Positions 17,001-26,248 of a stretch of 64,000 nucleotides of DNA are shown here, piece after piece. The translations under genes and the position numbers were made by a program. The DNA is from Anaerotignum neopropionicum. Its GTDB lineage: Bacteria; Bacillota; Clostridia; Lachnospirales; Anaerotignaceae. The notes beneath the pieces are model-generated. The model ran no database searches, had not been told where the DNA came from, and saw nothing but the letters and a program-made list of their open reading frames with translations. Position 1 is the stretch's first letter, and every line of letters begins with the position of its first letter. The stretch lies in assembly GCF_001571775.1 (NCBI RefSeq), contig NZ_LRVM01000007.1, positions 1 to 64,000 on the forward strand, given 5' to 3'.

Positions 17001-17259
17001 AGATTTTATAAAAAAAAAATAGAAAATTTTGAGATTTTGTGGGGTTTTTTAAAAAAAGTGAAATTTTACGTAAAATTTTGTAACTTTTTATTAATAGTTA
17101 ATTGGATTTTGTTTTGTTATGATTAATGTAATAGAATAATATAACAAGAGACTTTTGAGAAATGGAAAACCTGTGAAATTTTTTTATGAAGCAAAATTAA
17201 CGATACTATGTCAAAGGATAAAGCCCAAGGATGAAGAAAGTTATTAGGTGGCAATAGAG

Positions 17260-18267
17260 ATGAGATACTTACCCATACATCAAATAGAAGAAGACTCAAT
17301 ATTGGCGATTCCTGTGTATAACGACGGCGGAAGTATTCTTTTAAATGCGAATACTGTGTTGAAGCATTCCTATATTAACAGGCTAGCTAATCTTGGCTAT
17401 GCAGGGCTATATATTTATGATAACATTTCCGATGGAATTGTTGTAAAAGAATTGCTTACCGAACAGCTTAAAAGAAATACTGTAAGTGCATTAAAGTCAG
17501 TTAATTTAGATGCATGCAGGCTGATGGCACATTCTATTGTTGATGAATTGATGAATAAATCCGATGTTTCATTGGACATGGTCAACATTGCGTCATTTGA
17601 CAATTATACATATATCCATTGCCTCAATGTGGCGGTTATATCCGTAATTGTGGGTATTGGCATGGGGTTAAATTATACGCAGTTAAGAGAGCTTTCTGAA
17701 GCAGCACTTCTTCATGATATTGGGAAAATTGCCATAAGTCTGGATATTTTAAATAAAATTGAAAAGCTGACAGAAGAGGAAATGAATATTATGCGTTCCC
17801 ATTCTCAACTAGGCTATGATATCATAAAAGATAATTATTTGATTTCGGGCTTGGCAAAAAATGCCGTTCTTTCTCATCATGAAAATGAAGATGGAAGTGG
17901 TTATCCTCGTAAGCTCATAGGAAAATATATACATTTATATGCAAAGATTATTCATGTCTGTGACGTTTATGATGCATTGGTGTCAAACAGGGTCTATCGT
18001 AAGGCAATGAATCCGGCGGATGCCCTTGAATATTTGATGTCAAATTGTTATATAATGTTTGATGTAAATTGTGTGAAAAAGGCAATGGAGTTTATTTCTC
18101 CTTATCCCACGGGAATTACCGTTCTGCTCTCTAATGGACAAGAAGCAATTGTTGTTCAGCAAAATAAGCTTAATCATGCAAGGCCAAAAATTGTAATGAT
18201 TAAAAACCACGAAGAGATTGATTTAATGAAGGTTTTCAATTTGACCATTGTAAAAATAATAACTTAA
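17260..18267 (+). CDS. HD-GYP domain protein, predicted cyclic-di-GMP phosphodiesterase
   Basis: About 335 residues. An N-terminal module of about 125 residues precedes an HD-GYP domain with LLHDIGKIAIS (the HD pair), the downstream SHHENEDGSGYP (the GYP-type signature) and HVCDVYDALVSNRVYRKAM. HD-GYP proteins are metal-dependent hydrolases of cyclic di-GMP or related dinucleotides and affect motility, adhesion or sporulation. ATG 17260 is preferred because AGGTGG is about 8 nt upstream; GTG 17248 is an in-frame alternative. It is monocistronic, with a strong terminator after the stop. Confidence 0.88.
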   Translation: MRYLPIHQIEEDSILAIPVYNDGGSILLNANTVLKHSYINRLANLGYAGLYIYDNISDGIVVKELLTEQLKRNTVSALKSVNLDACRLMAHSIVDELMNKSDVSLDMVNIASFDNYTYIHCLNVAVISVIVGIGMGLNYTQLRELSEAALLHDIGKIAISLDILNKIEKLTEEEMNIMRSHSQLGYDIIKDNYLISGLAKNAVLSHHENEDGSGYPRKLIGKYIHLYAKIIHVCDVYDALVSNRVYRKAMNPADALEYLMSNCYIMFDVNCVKKAMEFISPYPTGITVLLSNGQEAIVVQQNKLNHARPKIVMIKNHEEIDLMKVFNLTIVKIIT

Positions 18268-18276
18268 GAAATATAG

Positions 18277-18338
18277 AACTCCCCGCACCCTTTTTTGCAG
18301 CGTTTGATCGCAGAAAAAAGGGCGCAGGGAGTTTTTTG
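18277..18338 (+). terminator. terminator after the HD-GYP gene
   Basis: AACTCCCCGCACCCTTTTTT pairs with AAAAAAGGGCGCAGGGAGTT, followed by T6. The stem is long and the arms are nearly symmetrical, so it may also work for transcripts arriving from the minus-strand operon. Confidence 0.85.
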
Positions 18339-18498
18339 GACTTTGGGAAGCTTATTTTGCGCCTTTTGTTTCTGTTAGGGAGAGACCAATGTGAAGCTTC
18401 AAAATTCAGTGATACATAGGTTGGGCAAAATAAGGGATAGTCCAAGGATTTAATGCAAAATTATTTGAGAAATCCACCTGCTTTGCAGGACAAGCCTA

Positions 18499-19407
18499 TT
18501 ATCTGTACTCAGTTACTTCTATGCCATAGCTTTTAAAAATATCGTAAGCATGGCTTATTTGATCTTCCGTAGGTGTTGTAAATTTAATGAATTTGTCTTC
18601 TATACCCAAAGAAATATATTTGGCTTTCCCAAGCTCATGGTATGGAAGCAATTCAATTGTGGCTAATGGCAAGTTGTTTCGAATAAATTGTGCCGTTTTC
18701 TCCAGATTTTCATCAGCTAAATTTACTTCCACAATGGTGGGTATTCTGATTGTCATGGGAACTCCTGCGGCATATATTTTTTTTGCATTTTCCAGTATTA
18801 ATTCGTTGCTATGGCCGGTAAATTCTTTATGCTTTTCACTGTCCATGTGCTTGATATCCAGAAAAATGTGGTCGAATTTCGGGATTAAATCTTGTACTAC
18901 TTCGAAATTAAAATAACCGCAGGTTTCAACCCAGCTGTTAACACCTAATTCTTCAAATCTATCTAATAAAACGCGCAAAAATTTATGTTGTAAAAAGGGC
19001 TCGCCGCCAGAAAAAGTAACACCTCCCCCGGAATATCGAAAAAATAAAGCATCTCTTTCTATTTTATGGACTAAATCATCGGCACTTTTTTCGGAACAAG
19101 CAATATCCAAGGCTTTTTGTGTACAAACCTCCACGCATTTTCCGCAAGCAGTAAAGATATCGTTGTGACGGTCCATTTTACATGGGACTAGGTTCACGGG
19201 GCAAGCTTGGGCGCATTTCATACAACCAATACATTTATGCCTGTAAAAGACTAATTTACTTTTAGTTGTCCAAGATTCGGGGTTGGCACACCATTGGCAC
19301 CGCAGCTTGCAGCCTGCAAGAAATATGGTTGTTCTTACGCCATCACCATCATGGATAGAGTAGTCCTGCAACTGAATGACGATGCCCTTATTTGAACATT
19401 CTCCCAT
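18499..19407 (-). CDS. glycyl radical enzyme activase (radical SAM, PflA-like)
   Basis: A 302-residue radical SAM enzyme that installs the glycyl radical on the enzyme encoded just upstream. The SAM-cluster motif is C33-x3-C37-x2-C40 (AGCKLRCQWC). An insert with two ferredoxin-type [4Fe-4S] sites follows (C59, C62, C65, C69 and C76, C88, C91, C95). This distinguishes activases of amino-acid- and diol-type glycyl radical enzymes from plain PFL activase. GGVTFSGGEPFLQ and the MTIRIPTIVEVNL segment are conserved. ATG 19407 is preferred with AGGTGAT upstream; GTG 19416 is an alternative. The gap to the enzyme gene is about 55 nt. Confidence 0.93.
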   Translation of the reverse strand: MGECSNKGIVIQLQDYSIHDGDGVRTTIFLAGCKLRCQWCANPESWTTKSKLVFYRHKCIGCMKCAQACPVNLVPCKMDRHNDIFTACGKCVEVCTQKALDIACSEKSADDLVHKIERDALFFRYSGGGVTFSGGEPFLQHKFLRVLLDRFEELGVNSWVETCGYFNFEVVQDLIPKFDHIFLDIKHMDSEKHKEFTGHSNELILENAKKIYAAGVPMTIRIPTIVEVNLADENLEKTAQFIRNNLPLATIELLPYHELGKAKYISLGIEDKFIKFTTPTEDQISHAYDIFKSYGIEVTEYR

Positions 19408-19462
19408 AAATATCACCTATCTTTAGATGCCCACTCCAAAAGGAGTAGGCAAGTTTTTTTCA

Positions 19463-21835
19463 TTACATGGTTGTATGCGCCGTTCTAGCAATGATTGCTT
19501 CTTGCATTTCCGGAGATAGATTTACAAACTGGGTACTGTATCCGGCAACACGCACCAAAAGGTCCTTGTATTCCTCGGGATTTTTCTGGGCTTTCCGAAG
19601 CACCTCTGTGGAAAGGGTGTTAAACTGAACATGGAAGGCACCAAGGGAAAAATATGCCCGTATGATATTGCCTAAGTCTTTTCTTCCCTTTGGCGTTTTT
19701 ACCATTTCTTCGCTTAAACGCAAATTCAGCAAGGTGCCACCTGTGTGGACATCATGGTTCATTTTTGCACTAGAACGCATTGCCGCAAGGGGACTGGAAA
19801 CATCGCTTCCTGCATAAGGGGAAACACCCTCTGTAATAGGTTTTTTGGCTTCTCTGCCGCAAGGAGTTGCACCAACTACCTTGCCGGTTGGAATATAGTT
19901 GGAAATTCCCATAAAGGCAGAGTTGAATTTGGAACCAAAAATATCCTTATGTGATCGGGTTTCTTTGTAGTAGTAATTGGCGATTTCTTTTGCAATATCA
20001 TCTACATAATCATCGTCATTGCCGTATTTGGGTACACGCAAGGCCTTCGCTCTCAAATCCTCATAGCCAACCCAGTTTGCATTTAAAGCATTATTCAGTT
20101 CTGCCATGGTTGTGACTTTATCTTCATAAACAAGTTTTTTGATTACCGCAAGGGAGTTTGCAACCACTGCAAGGCCGATTCCTGTAAGCACGGGACCTAC
20201 GTTATAGTGAGCGCCGCCGTTAGAGAGGTCTTTACCGTTTTTGATACAATCCTCAATGCAAGTGGAAAGAAAAGGGCGAGGAACAAGCTGTGTATGTAGC
20301 TTTTGTGCAACAACGGTTGCAACAACGCTATGATAAATTAAATTTTTCATTTGCTCCAGTGTTGCATTTTTTACTTCCTCAAAGGACGCATAGCTTGCAG
20401 CAGGCTTTGCATCCAGTCCCATTTTTTCGCCGGTAAGTCTGCTTTTTCCTTCATTTAAAGCATATTCCAAGGCGGCGGCAAAGTTGATGTTTACGGCTGC
20501 TGTCCATTGCCCAGTTTTGCGAAAATGGGGTACAACACAACCGCAGTTGCTCCAATCCCTGGCATCTTCAGGTTCATAGCCAGCCTGTAGAAGCATCTGA
20601 GCACCTGCTTGATCGTTGTGAATTGCAGGAAAGCCTGTACCTTTGCTTACAAGCGCTGTTACGGCATCTAAGAATTTTTGAGGGCAATCGGAATGAATTC
20701 GTACACTTAAGCCGGGCTGATGTGTTCTAACCTTATCTGTCGCCTCAAGACAGATATAGGAAAGCTCGTTGGTTGCATCTGAACCATCGCGCTTTCTGCC
20801 ACCAACGGTAAGGTTTTGGAATTGGTTATAGCCAGCGAAGTACCCTGTTGTATTTGCAGAAATTGTCCAAACCCATTCGGAAAATTTCAGCCAAAGGGCC
20901 TGCACCAATTCCTCTCCGGCTTCTTTATTGAGTACACCCCCTTTGATATCAGCGTCAAAGAAAGGGAACATATACTGGTCGAATCTGCCGGGGTTGAGCG
21001 CCAGAGGATTTTCGGAAATAATTGCGCCCAGTTGCACAAACCATACAAACTGAACGGCTTCGTGAAAGGAGTTCGGCGGATTTGCGGGAACATTACGACA
21101 AACCTTTGCAATGCATAAAAGCTCTTTGCATCGTTCCTCGTTATGCTCCTCTTTTGCCATTTGCTCTGCTAAAGCCGCATATCTTTCAGCAAAGCGCATA
21201 ATACCTTTGCTGGTTAAAATTGTTGATTTGTAAAAAGTAATTTTATCCAAATCCTCAGGGTTTGCAAAATCCAGCTTAGCCAAGGCATCTTCTGCCTGCT
21301 TTAGGATGCCTTGAAAGCCCAACGGAAATAAAACATCCTGGTAGTCCGGCGTTGTTTCTCCAACGGCTTGACGCCATTTTGAGTCATTATCCACAATACC
21401 TGTGTCAACTGCAATTTTTGCTGTTTCTGCAGGAAGGATAGAAAGAAAATGCTCTTCCAGAGATTTGCCCTTCCAGTAGGGGAAGATATTTTTTCGAACG
21501 TAAGAGCGCTGTTCATCCGTCATTTCGTAAGGGTCTTGGGGACGCTTGTCAAATTGATCCATTTCCTTGTCAACCCATTTCCATGAAAATTCCGGCGTAA
21601 GAATTCCGCTTCTTCGAAATTTTCCGGCAGTGCCCACAATTAGCTCATCTTCAAAAATTTTAACTTCAAATTCATTGCAGAAATCATAAAAAGCCTGGGC
21701 TCTGCGTATGGGGGTGGGCAGCCCTTCTGTGCGCATGTGGGATTCAGTAAAAATTCTGGCCCTTTCTATGCAGACAGATGGTTTGGAGTTAACATAATTT
21801 TGACGGAGTCGTTCAATTCTTTGTGTAGTATTCAT
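19463..21835 (-). CDS. glycyl radical enzyme of the PFL-like superfamily, substrate unassigned
   Basis: A 790-residue glycyl radical enzyme. The C-terminal radical loop is RVAGYS with Gly765, followed by a conserved IIARTAH tail. The active-site cysteine is C433 in NCGCVVPHFRKT. Dehydratase, decarboxylase and C-S or C-N lyase members usually have Cys-x-Glu here (GCVEP), and PFL has Cys-Cys. This protein has Val435 in place of the glutamate. It therefore need not follow the dehydratase or choline-lyase chemistry, and I do not assign a substrate. AGGAGG lies before ATG 21835. It is oxygen-sensitive by family. It forms an operon with the downstream activase. Confidence 0.9.
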   Translation of the reverse strand: MNTTQRIERLRQNYVNSKPSVCIERARIFTESHMRTEGLPTPIRRAQAFYDFCNEFEVKIFEDELIVGTAGKFRRSGILTPEFSWKWVDKEMDQFDKRPQDPYEMTDEQRSYVRKNIFPYWKGKSLEEHFLSILPAETAKIAVDTGIVDNDSKWRQAVGETTPDYQDVLFPLGFQGILKQAEDALAKLDFANPEDLDKITFYKSTILTSKGIMRFAERYAALAEQMAKEEHNEERCKELLCIAKVCRNVPANPPNSFHEAVQFVWFVQLGAIISENPLALNPGRFDQYMFPFFDADIKGGVLNKEAGEELVQALWLKFSEWVWTISANTTGYFAGYNQFQNLTVGGRKRDGSDATNELSYICLEATDKVRTHQPGLSVRIHSDCPQKFLDAVTALVSKGTGFPAIHNDQAGAQMLLQAGYEPEDARDWSNCGCVVPHFRKTGQWTAAVNINFAAALEYALNEGKSRLTGEKMGLDAKPAASYASFEEVKNATLEQMKNLIYHSVVATVVAQKLHTQLVPRPFLSTCIEDCIKNGKDLSNGGAHYNVGPVLTGIGLAVVANSLAVIKKLVYEDKVTTMAELNNALNANWVGYEDLRAKALRVPKYGNDDDYVDDIAKEIANYYYKETRSHKDIFGSKFNSAFMGISNYIPTGKVVGATPCGREAKKPITEGVSPYAGSDVSSPLAAMRSSAKMNHDVHTGGTLLNLRLSEEMVKTPKGRKDLGNIIRAYFSLGAFHVQFNTLSTEVLRKAQKNPEEYKDLLVRVAGYSTQFVNLSPEMQEAIIARTAHTTM

Positions 21836-21944
21836 AGTACACCTCCTGGTTCTGGTTGGAATGTGATTTTATTAGAAAGACAGAGGGCATGTTGATCTAT
21901 AAAACCATCTTGCGTTATACAATAAATTTTCTTTGGAAAATGTA

Positions 21945-21999
21945 CGTTATAACGCTCATAATATATTTTTAATATGGCACAGCCCGTTAGTTTTGTCAA
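21945..21999 (-). promoter_or_regulatory. promoter and palindromic operator candidate of the glycyl radical operon
   Basis: On the minus strand, TTGACA (21999-21994), a 17-nt spacer and CATATT (21976-21971) form a sigma-A-like promoter about 135 nt before the enzyme gene. The perfect palindrome CGTTATAACG (21945-21954) falls just downstream of the expected start point, and a related GCGTTATAC lies near 21912. This fits a repressor site. Confidence 0.45.
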
Positions 22000-22258
22000 T
22001 AGAGATAATTGCAATATTGCGGAATAGTTTTGTTAAGATGGTAAATATTCAGACGTTAAGTATGAATATAAGTATAAATTATCTCAAGGGATAAAAATGA
22101 AATATTTGAAAAACCAAAGAATAATTTGCAAAAAATAGTATTGGGATTTGCGGTTTTATGCAAGATAATATTGGGAATGAAAAGGAATAATCATTTGAGT
22201 CAGAAGAAATAAAAAAAGCGGCAAAAACATAAGGTGTTTTCGCCACTGAGAGAGAAGC

Positions 22259-22525
22259 CAAGTCAAAACCTCGAGGGCGTTGCTCTTAAGTACCTACAAG
22301 GATTTCTTCTCAGCACTTTGTGCCGCAAAGCTGTCCTTCGGGCAAATGGCACTTCTTCGCCATTACACCCTTGACCCACCGAAACCGCATAGTACGGAGC
22401 TTCGCAAAAGTTTTTAATCTTACTTTTTTCAAAAAGCAAGTGGATTAGGGGCATCACTTTTGCTGCGCAGGAGCCGGCTTCGCCGTCTGCCCTATTTAGG
22501 CGTGCGTGGGCAACGCCCGAGGTTT
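22259..22525. repeat. intergenic element family B, copy 1, with terminal inverted repeats
   Basis: The ends CCTCGAGGGCGTTGC (about 22269-22283) and GGGCAACGCCCGAGG (about 22508-22522) are near-perfect inverted repeats. The core, from AAGTCAAAACC through CAGCACTTTG, GCTGTCCTTCGGGCA, CCTTGACCCACC and AAGTTTTT to about 22450, recurs at 27966-28157. The element lies between two minus-strand genes and contains no credible ORF. It resembles a non-autonomous mobile element. Confidence 0.7.
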
Positions 22526-22542
22526 GCCAATTACAGCATATT

Positions 22543-23094
22543 TTATTTATATTTGATTACATTATGGAAAATAGTTTCCTCATTAGAAGGATTGGCATAA
22601 ACGTGGTTTAGCTCGCCTTTGAAGGATATTGCATCACCCTCCGTTAGCAGATAAGCCTTCTCGTCAATTGTCATTTCCAGTTGTCCTTTAATTACTACAA
22701 TATATTCGTTTAACACGTTTGTGTGGGGAAAAGAGGCATGGCGACAATGGGGGTTTAGGTGAATTTGTAAAAAATCCAACCCGGAAATGGGATCAAAAGG
22801 GAAAAAATTATAAAGGAGCATATCTCCGTTTTCCTCTTTGATAGGGTAGATTTCCCCGATATTTAATACATGGTTTTCCATTGAAGGCTGTGAAATAAAG
22901 TTGGAGAACGTGACTTTATAGCCTGTTGATATTTTCCAAAGGGTTGAAATCGTTGGGATAGATTCACCTCGTTCAATTTGTCCAAGCATAGCCTTTGAAA
23001 CTCCCGTAAGACGTGCGGCAGTATCCAGACTGATTCTCATTTCTGTACGAATTCTTCGCATTTCTTTTCCGATATTGGGTGGCATACTATACAT
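22543..23094 (-). CDS. XRE-family regulator with C-terminal cupin domain
   Basis: A 183-residue protein. An N-terminal Cro/C1-type helix-turn-helix (about 5-65, MRISLDTAARLTGVSKAMLGQIERG) is joined to a cupin effector domain (about 105-180, EYIVVIKGQLEMTIDEKAYLL). Such proteins commonly act as ligand-responsive regulators of amine, sugar or amino acid metabolism. The start is ATG 23094 with GAGGAG upstream; an upstream in-frame ATG at 23184 has no ribosome binding site. It lies immediately upstream of the glycyl radical operon on the same strand, so it may regulate it (inference). Confidence 0.9.
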   Translation of the reverse strand: MYSMPPNIGKEMRRIRTEMRISLDTAARLTGVSKAMLGQIERGESIPTISTLWKISTGYKVTFSNFISQPSMENHVLNIGEIYPIKEENGDMLLYNFFPFDPISGLDFLQIHLNPHCRHASFPHTNVLNEYIVVIKGQLEMTIDEKAYLLTEGDAISFKGELNHVYANPSNEETIFHNVIKYK

Positions 23095-23547
23095 TTTGAT
23101 CTCCTCTATATCACCATGACAATAAATTTCTTTTTCTGAAATGCTATTATAGCAAAAAGAAAATTTAAAGGCAACTTTTTTCACTTATTATACAGCATGG
23201 ATTGAAAATTTGTGAAGAATTGGCTGGGAAATTGAATATGAATTTGATGAAAAATTGAATCAGACAATGCCCCAAGGCTAGGGGTTTTCCATAACGTTTT
23301 ACCGTTGTTAACGTTGCGGAAATTAAATAATACAAAACAACTCTAGCCACAATACGAATTGTGGTGTCAACGGACAAACATATTATGGACGAAAGAATGT
23401 AGTGTTCATTCCGCAAGCCGGACAGAAGGTTTTTTGTAAAATGTAGAAAATTATATAAAAAACATTGCAAATATACGGATATTCCATAAACCTTCCTCAT
23501 ATATTGAATTGTATGGATACAGTTGGAAATCAAAGGAGGAAATTACG
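23095..23547. other. 452-nt spacer between the divergent XRE-cupin gene and spoIVA
   Basis: It must hold both promoters. No ORF with a ribosome binding site or codon pattern was convincing. A minus-strand open frame at 23165-23533 looks like chance. AAAGGAGGA (23532-23540) is the spoIVA ribosome binding site. Confidence 0.5.
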
Positions 23548-25026
23548 GTGGAGAAATTCGATATTTATAAGGATATTGCGGAAAGAACAGGCGGGGATAT
23601 TTATATTGGTGTGGTTGGCCCTGTGCGTACAGGAAAATCTACCTTTATTAAGCGTTTTATGGATTTATTGGTATTGCCCAACATTTCCGATGTTCATTCC
23701 AGAGAGAGGGCAAAGGATGAACTGCCTCAATCGGCATCGGGAAAGACAATTATGACAACGGAGCCTAAGTTTGTGCCCAATGAAGCAGTTCAGATTACCC
23801 TTGGGGAAAATACAAATATGAGAGTTCGTATGATTGATTGCGTTGGGTATTTGGTTCCGGAAGCGGAAGGGCATATGGATGGGGAAATGCCCAGAATGGT
23901 ACATACACCTTGGTCTGATGAGGCGATGCCGTTTTTGGAAGCGGCGGAAATGGGAACGAAAAAAGTTATAACAGATCATTCTACCATTGGCATTGTGGTG
24001 ACAACGGATGGAACGGTGACTGAATTATCCAGAGAGAATTATATTGAGGCAGAGGAAAGAGTCATTCAAGAGCTGAAGGACATGGGGAAGCCTTTTGTAA
24101 TTCTTTTGAATACAGCAACACCTTATAGCGATGCAACAGCTATACTGGTTCAGGATATGGAGGAAAAATATGGTGTTCCTGTAATTCCTGTGAATGTTGC
24201 CCAGCTAAAGGCGGATGATATTAAAATGATTCTGGAGCGCGTGTTATATGAATTCCCCATGCGTGAAATACGGTTCTATTTCCCCGGCTGGGTGGAAACG
24301 CTGGAGGATGACCATTGGTTGAAAAAATCCTTGGTTGAGGGTTTGAAGGAAATTATGGATAAGGCGGATCGCTTGGCCGATGTTTCCAATGCCATTGTTG
24401 GTCTTGAGAGTAAAGACTTCCTAAAGAAAGTTTTTTCTGATCGCATACTGCCTGGTGAGGGGGCGGTGGATGTTGCCCTAACCTTTGATGACGGTTTATT
24501 CTATCGTATTTTAAGCGAAACCGTTGATTTACCCATTGAAAACGACTATGCATTAATTTCCACCATTCGGATGCTTTCGGAAACCAAGAAAGAATACGAT
24601 AAGATTGCTACAGCCCTCAATGATGTAAAGCGTAAGGGCTATGGGGTGGTTACGCCTGTATTTAATGAAATCGTACTGGAAAAACCCGAGGTGTTTAAGC
24701 AAGGAAGCCGCTATGGCATTAAGCTTAAGGCAAAGGGTGAGTCAATTCACTTGATTAAAGCGGATGTAGAAACAGAAGTTTCTCCCATTATTGGAAATGA
24801 GGAACAGTCCAGAGAGTTTATTGATAACTTAATTGCAGATTATGAATCTGAGCCTGAAAAGATTTGGGATTTGAATATTTTTGGTCGTACGTTAAGCTCC
24901 ATGGTCAGCGATGGCATGCAAAACAAGATTTATCGCATGCCCGAGGATGCACAAATTAAAATGGCAGAAACCCTGCAAAAGATTGTAAACGAAGGAAGCG
25001 GCGGTTTAATTTGCATTATTCTTTAA
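23548..25026 (+). CDS. spoIVA: stage IV sporulation protein A, spore coat morphogenetic ATPase
   Basis: A 492-residue protein, the same length as Bacillus subtilis SpoIVA. It coats the forespore outer membrane, polymerises with ATP hydrolysis and forms the base layer of the spore coat. The P-loop is GPVRTGKST at 24-32, followed by DVHSRERAKDELPQSASGKT and the TTEPKFVPNEA segment. The C-terminal EGSGGLICIIL is the conserved membrane-surface tail. The start is GTG 23548 with AAAGGAGGA 7 nt upstream. A sigma-E type promoter is expected but was not identified. The last ~30 codons plus terminator are duplicated near 31.9 kb. Confidence 0.97.
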   Translation: MEKFDIYKDIAERTGGDIYIGVVGPVRTGKSTFIKRFMDLLVLPNISDVHSRERAKDELPQSASGKTIMTTEPKFVPNEAVQITLGENTNMRVRMIDCVGYLVPEAEGHMDGEMPRMVHTPWSDEAMPFLEAAEMGTKKVITDHSTIGIVVTTDGTVTELSRENYIEAEERVIQELKDMGKPFVILLNTATPYSDATAILVQDMEEKYGVPVIPVNVAQLKADDIKMILERVLYEFPMREIRFYFPGWVETLEDDHWLKKSLVEGLKEIMDKADRLADVSNAIVGLESKDFLKKVFSDRILPGEGAVDVALTFDDGLFYRILSETVDLPIENDYALISTIRMLSETKKEYDKIATALNDVKRKGYGVVTPVFNEIVLEKPEVFKQGSRYGIKLKAKGESIHLIKADVETEVSPIIGNEEQSREFIDNLIADYESEPEKIWDLNIFGRTLSSMVSDGMQNKIYRMPEDAQIKMAETLQKIVNEGSGGLICIIL

Positions 25027-25030
25027 TGCG

Positions 25031-25070
25031 CAAAACGGTTGTTGTCGAAAGACAACAGCCGTTTTGTTTT
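25031..25070 (+). terminator. terminator of spoIVA
   Basis: AAAACGGTTGTTGTC and GACAACAGCCGTTTT form a perfect-looking stem with a GAAA-type loop and T-rich tail. The identical hairpin recurs at 31962-32000. Confidence 0.88.
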
Positions 25071-25262
25071 GGTAAACCTATGTTCAGACTTATGTAGTGT
25101 AAAGGGGGTCTTCTTAAAATTAGTTGGGGGGGGAGAAGAACGAGTGATACCACATAAAATTGACAGAAAGGGTTAAGAGTTTCTTAATTGAAAAAAAGGT
25201 GGGGTTACAGTATGATGTACAAGATATGATAGTTTTTTATGAACAGAATAGAAGGAAGAGAA

Positions 25263-26126
25263 ATGGGAAAAAGAAAACGTAGGAAAAAGGGGAGAGCAAG
25301 AGGATGCTTGTTAGTATTTCTCACCATTATAATTTGTGTGGTTTCTTTACACTATGTACAATATAAGTGGACCGCCTTACATGTGCCCTATGGAGAGAAA
25401 ATAAAAGAGAATGATTATGATTGGAGTAGGCTGACCATAGATGAAAAGGGACGAAAACAGTATACCAATCAGGAAGATGAATCTGCCTTTGTGGGTATTG
25501 ATGTATCCAAATACCAAGGAGATATTGACTGGGGGAAAGTGAAAAATGATGGCATAGAATTTGCCATAATACGAGGGGGCTATCGAGGCGCAGGAAATGG
25601 TGAAATTGTGTTAGATGAGAAATTTTTAGAAAATATTCAGCAGGCAGCTGATGTAGGAATTAAAATAGGAGTATATTTTTTTTCACAAGCAATTACTGAA
25701 GCAGAAGCCATTGAAGAAGCAAATTTTTTACTGGAACATACCAAAGAGTATACCATTACCTATCCCTTTGTTTTTGATATGGAGGAGTTTGTGACAGAAG
25801 AAAATAGGATTGATACATTAACGATTGCGGAACGCATGGCCATTACCCATGCATTTTGCGATACCATTCAAGCATCTGGAAAAAAAGTTATGATTTATGG
25901 CGGAAACAGTTGGCTTTTGTACCGATTACAACCCAGTGAAATTCAACAGTACGATTTATGGCTGGCCCAATATTCTGGAGAGCCTTCTTATCCTTATCAA
26001 TTTCAAATATGGCAATATAGTGATGCTGGCATGGTGGATGGCATTGCAACAAAAGTGGATATGAATCTTTCTTTTTATGATTATAGCAAGAATGAGGACA
26101 ATGAAACGGAAAGGACAGGCGATTGA
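25263..26126 (+). CDS. GH25 family lysozyme (N-acetylmuramidase), membrane-anchored
   Basis: About 287 residues. A basic N-terminus (KRKRRKKGRARG) and one membrane span (about 13-33) precede an extracellular GH25 domain. The domain starts FVGIDVSKYQGDIDW and has the catalytic acidic pair in FVFDMEEF, plus YPYQFQIWQYS near the end. GH25 enzymes cut the beta-1,4 bond between MurNAc and GlcNAc in peptidoglycan. ATG 25263 is preferred because GAAGGAAGAG lies upstream; ATG 25239 is in frame. It is the first gene of the segment bounded by the duplicated spoIVA end. Confidence 0.9.
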   Translation: MGKRKRRKKGRARGCLLVFLTIIICVVSLHYVQYKWTALHVPYGEKIKENDYDWSRLTIDEKGRKQYTNQEDESAFVGIDVSKYQGDIDWGKVKNDGIEFAIIRGGYRGAGNGEIVLDEKFLENIQQAADVGIKIGVYFFSQAITEAEAIEEANFLLEHTKEYTITYPFVFDMEEFVTEENRIDTLTIAERMAITHAFCDTIQASGKKVMIYGGNSWLLYRLQPSEIQQYDLWLAQYSGEPSYPYQFQIWQYSDAGMVDGIATKVDMNLSFYDYSKNEDNETERTGD

Positions 26127-26248
26127 AGGGAGAAGCAAAAATATTTTCAAGCAATATCTTTTCATGCCAAACAAATATGGTAAAATACGATTAAGTACAT
26201 AGGATGCGTGACCATATTCCATCAATGGAAAATACAGGGGTGAAGTAA

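Noticed and set aside
23165-23533. 122-residue minus-strand open frame upstream of spoIVA
   Set aside because: No ribosome binding site or domain; it spans the region needed for two divergent promoters.
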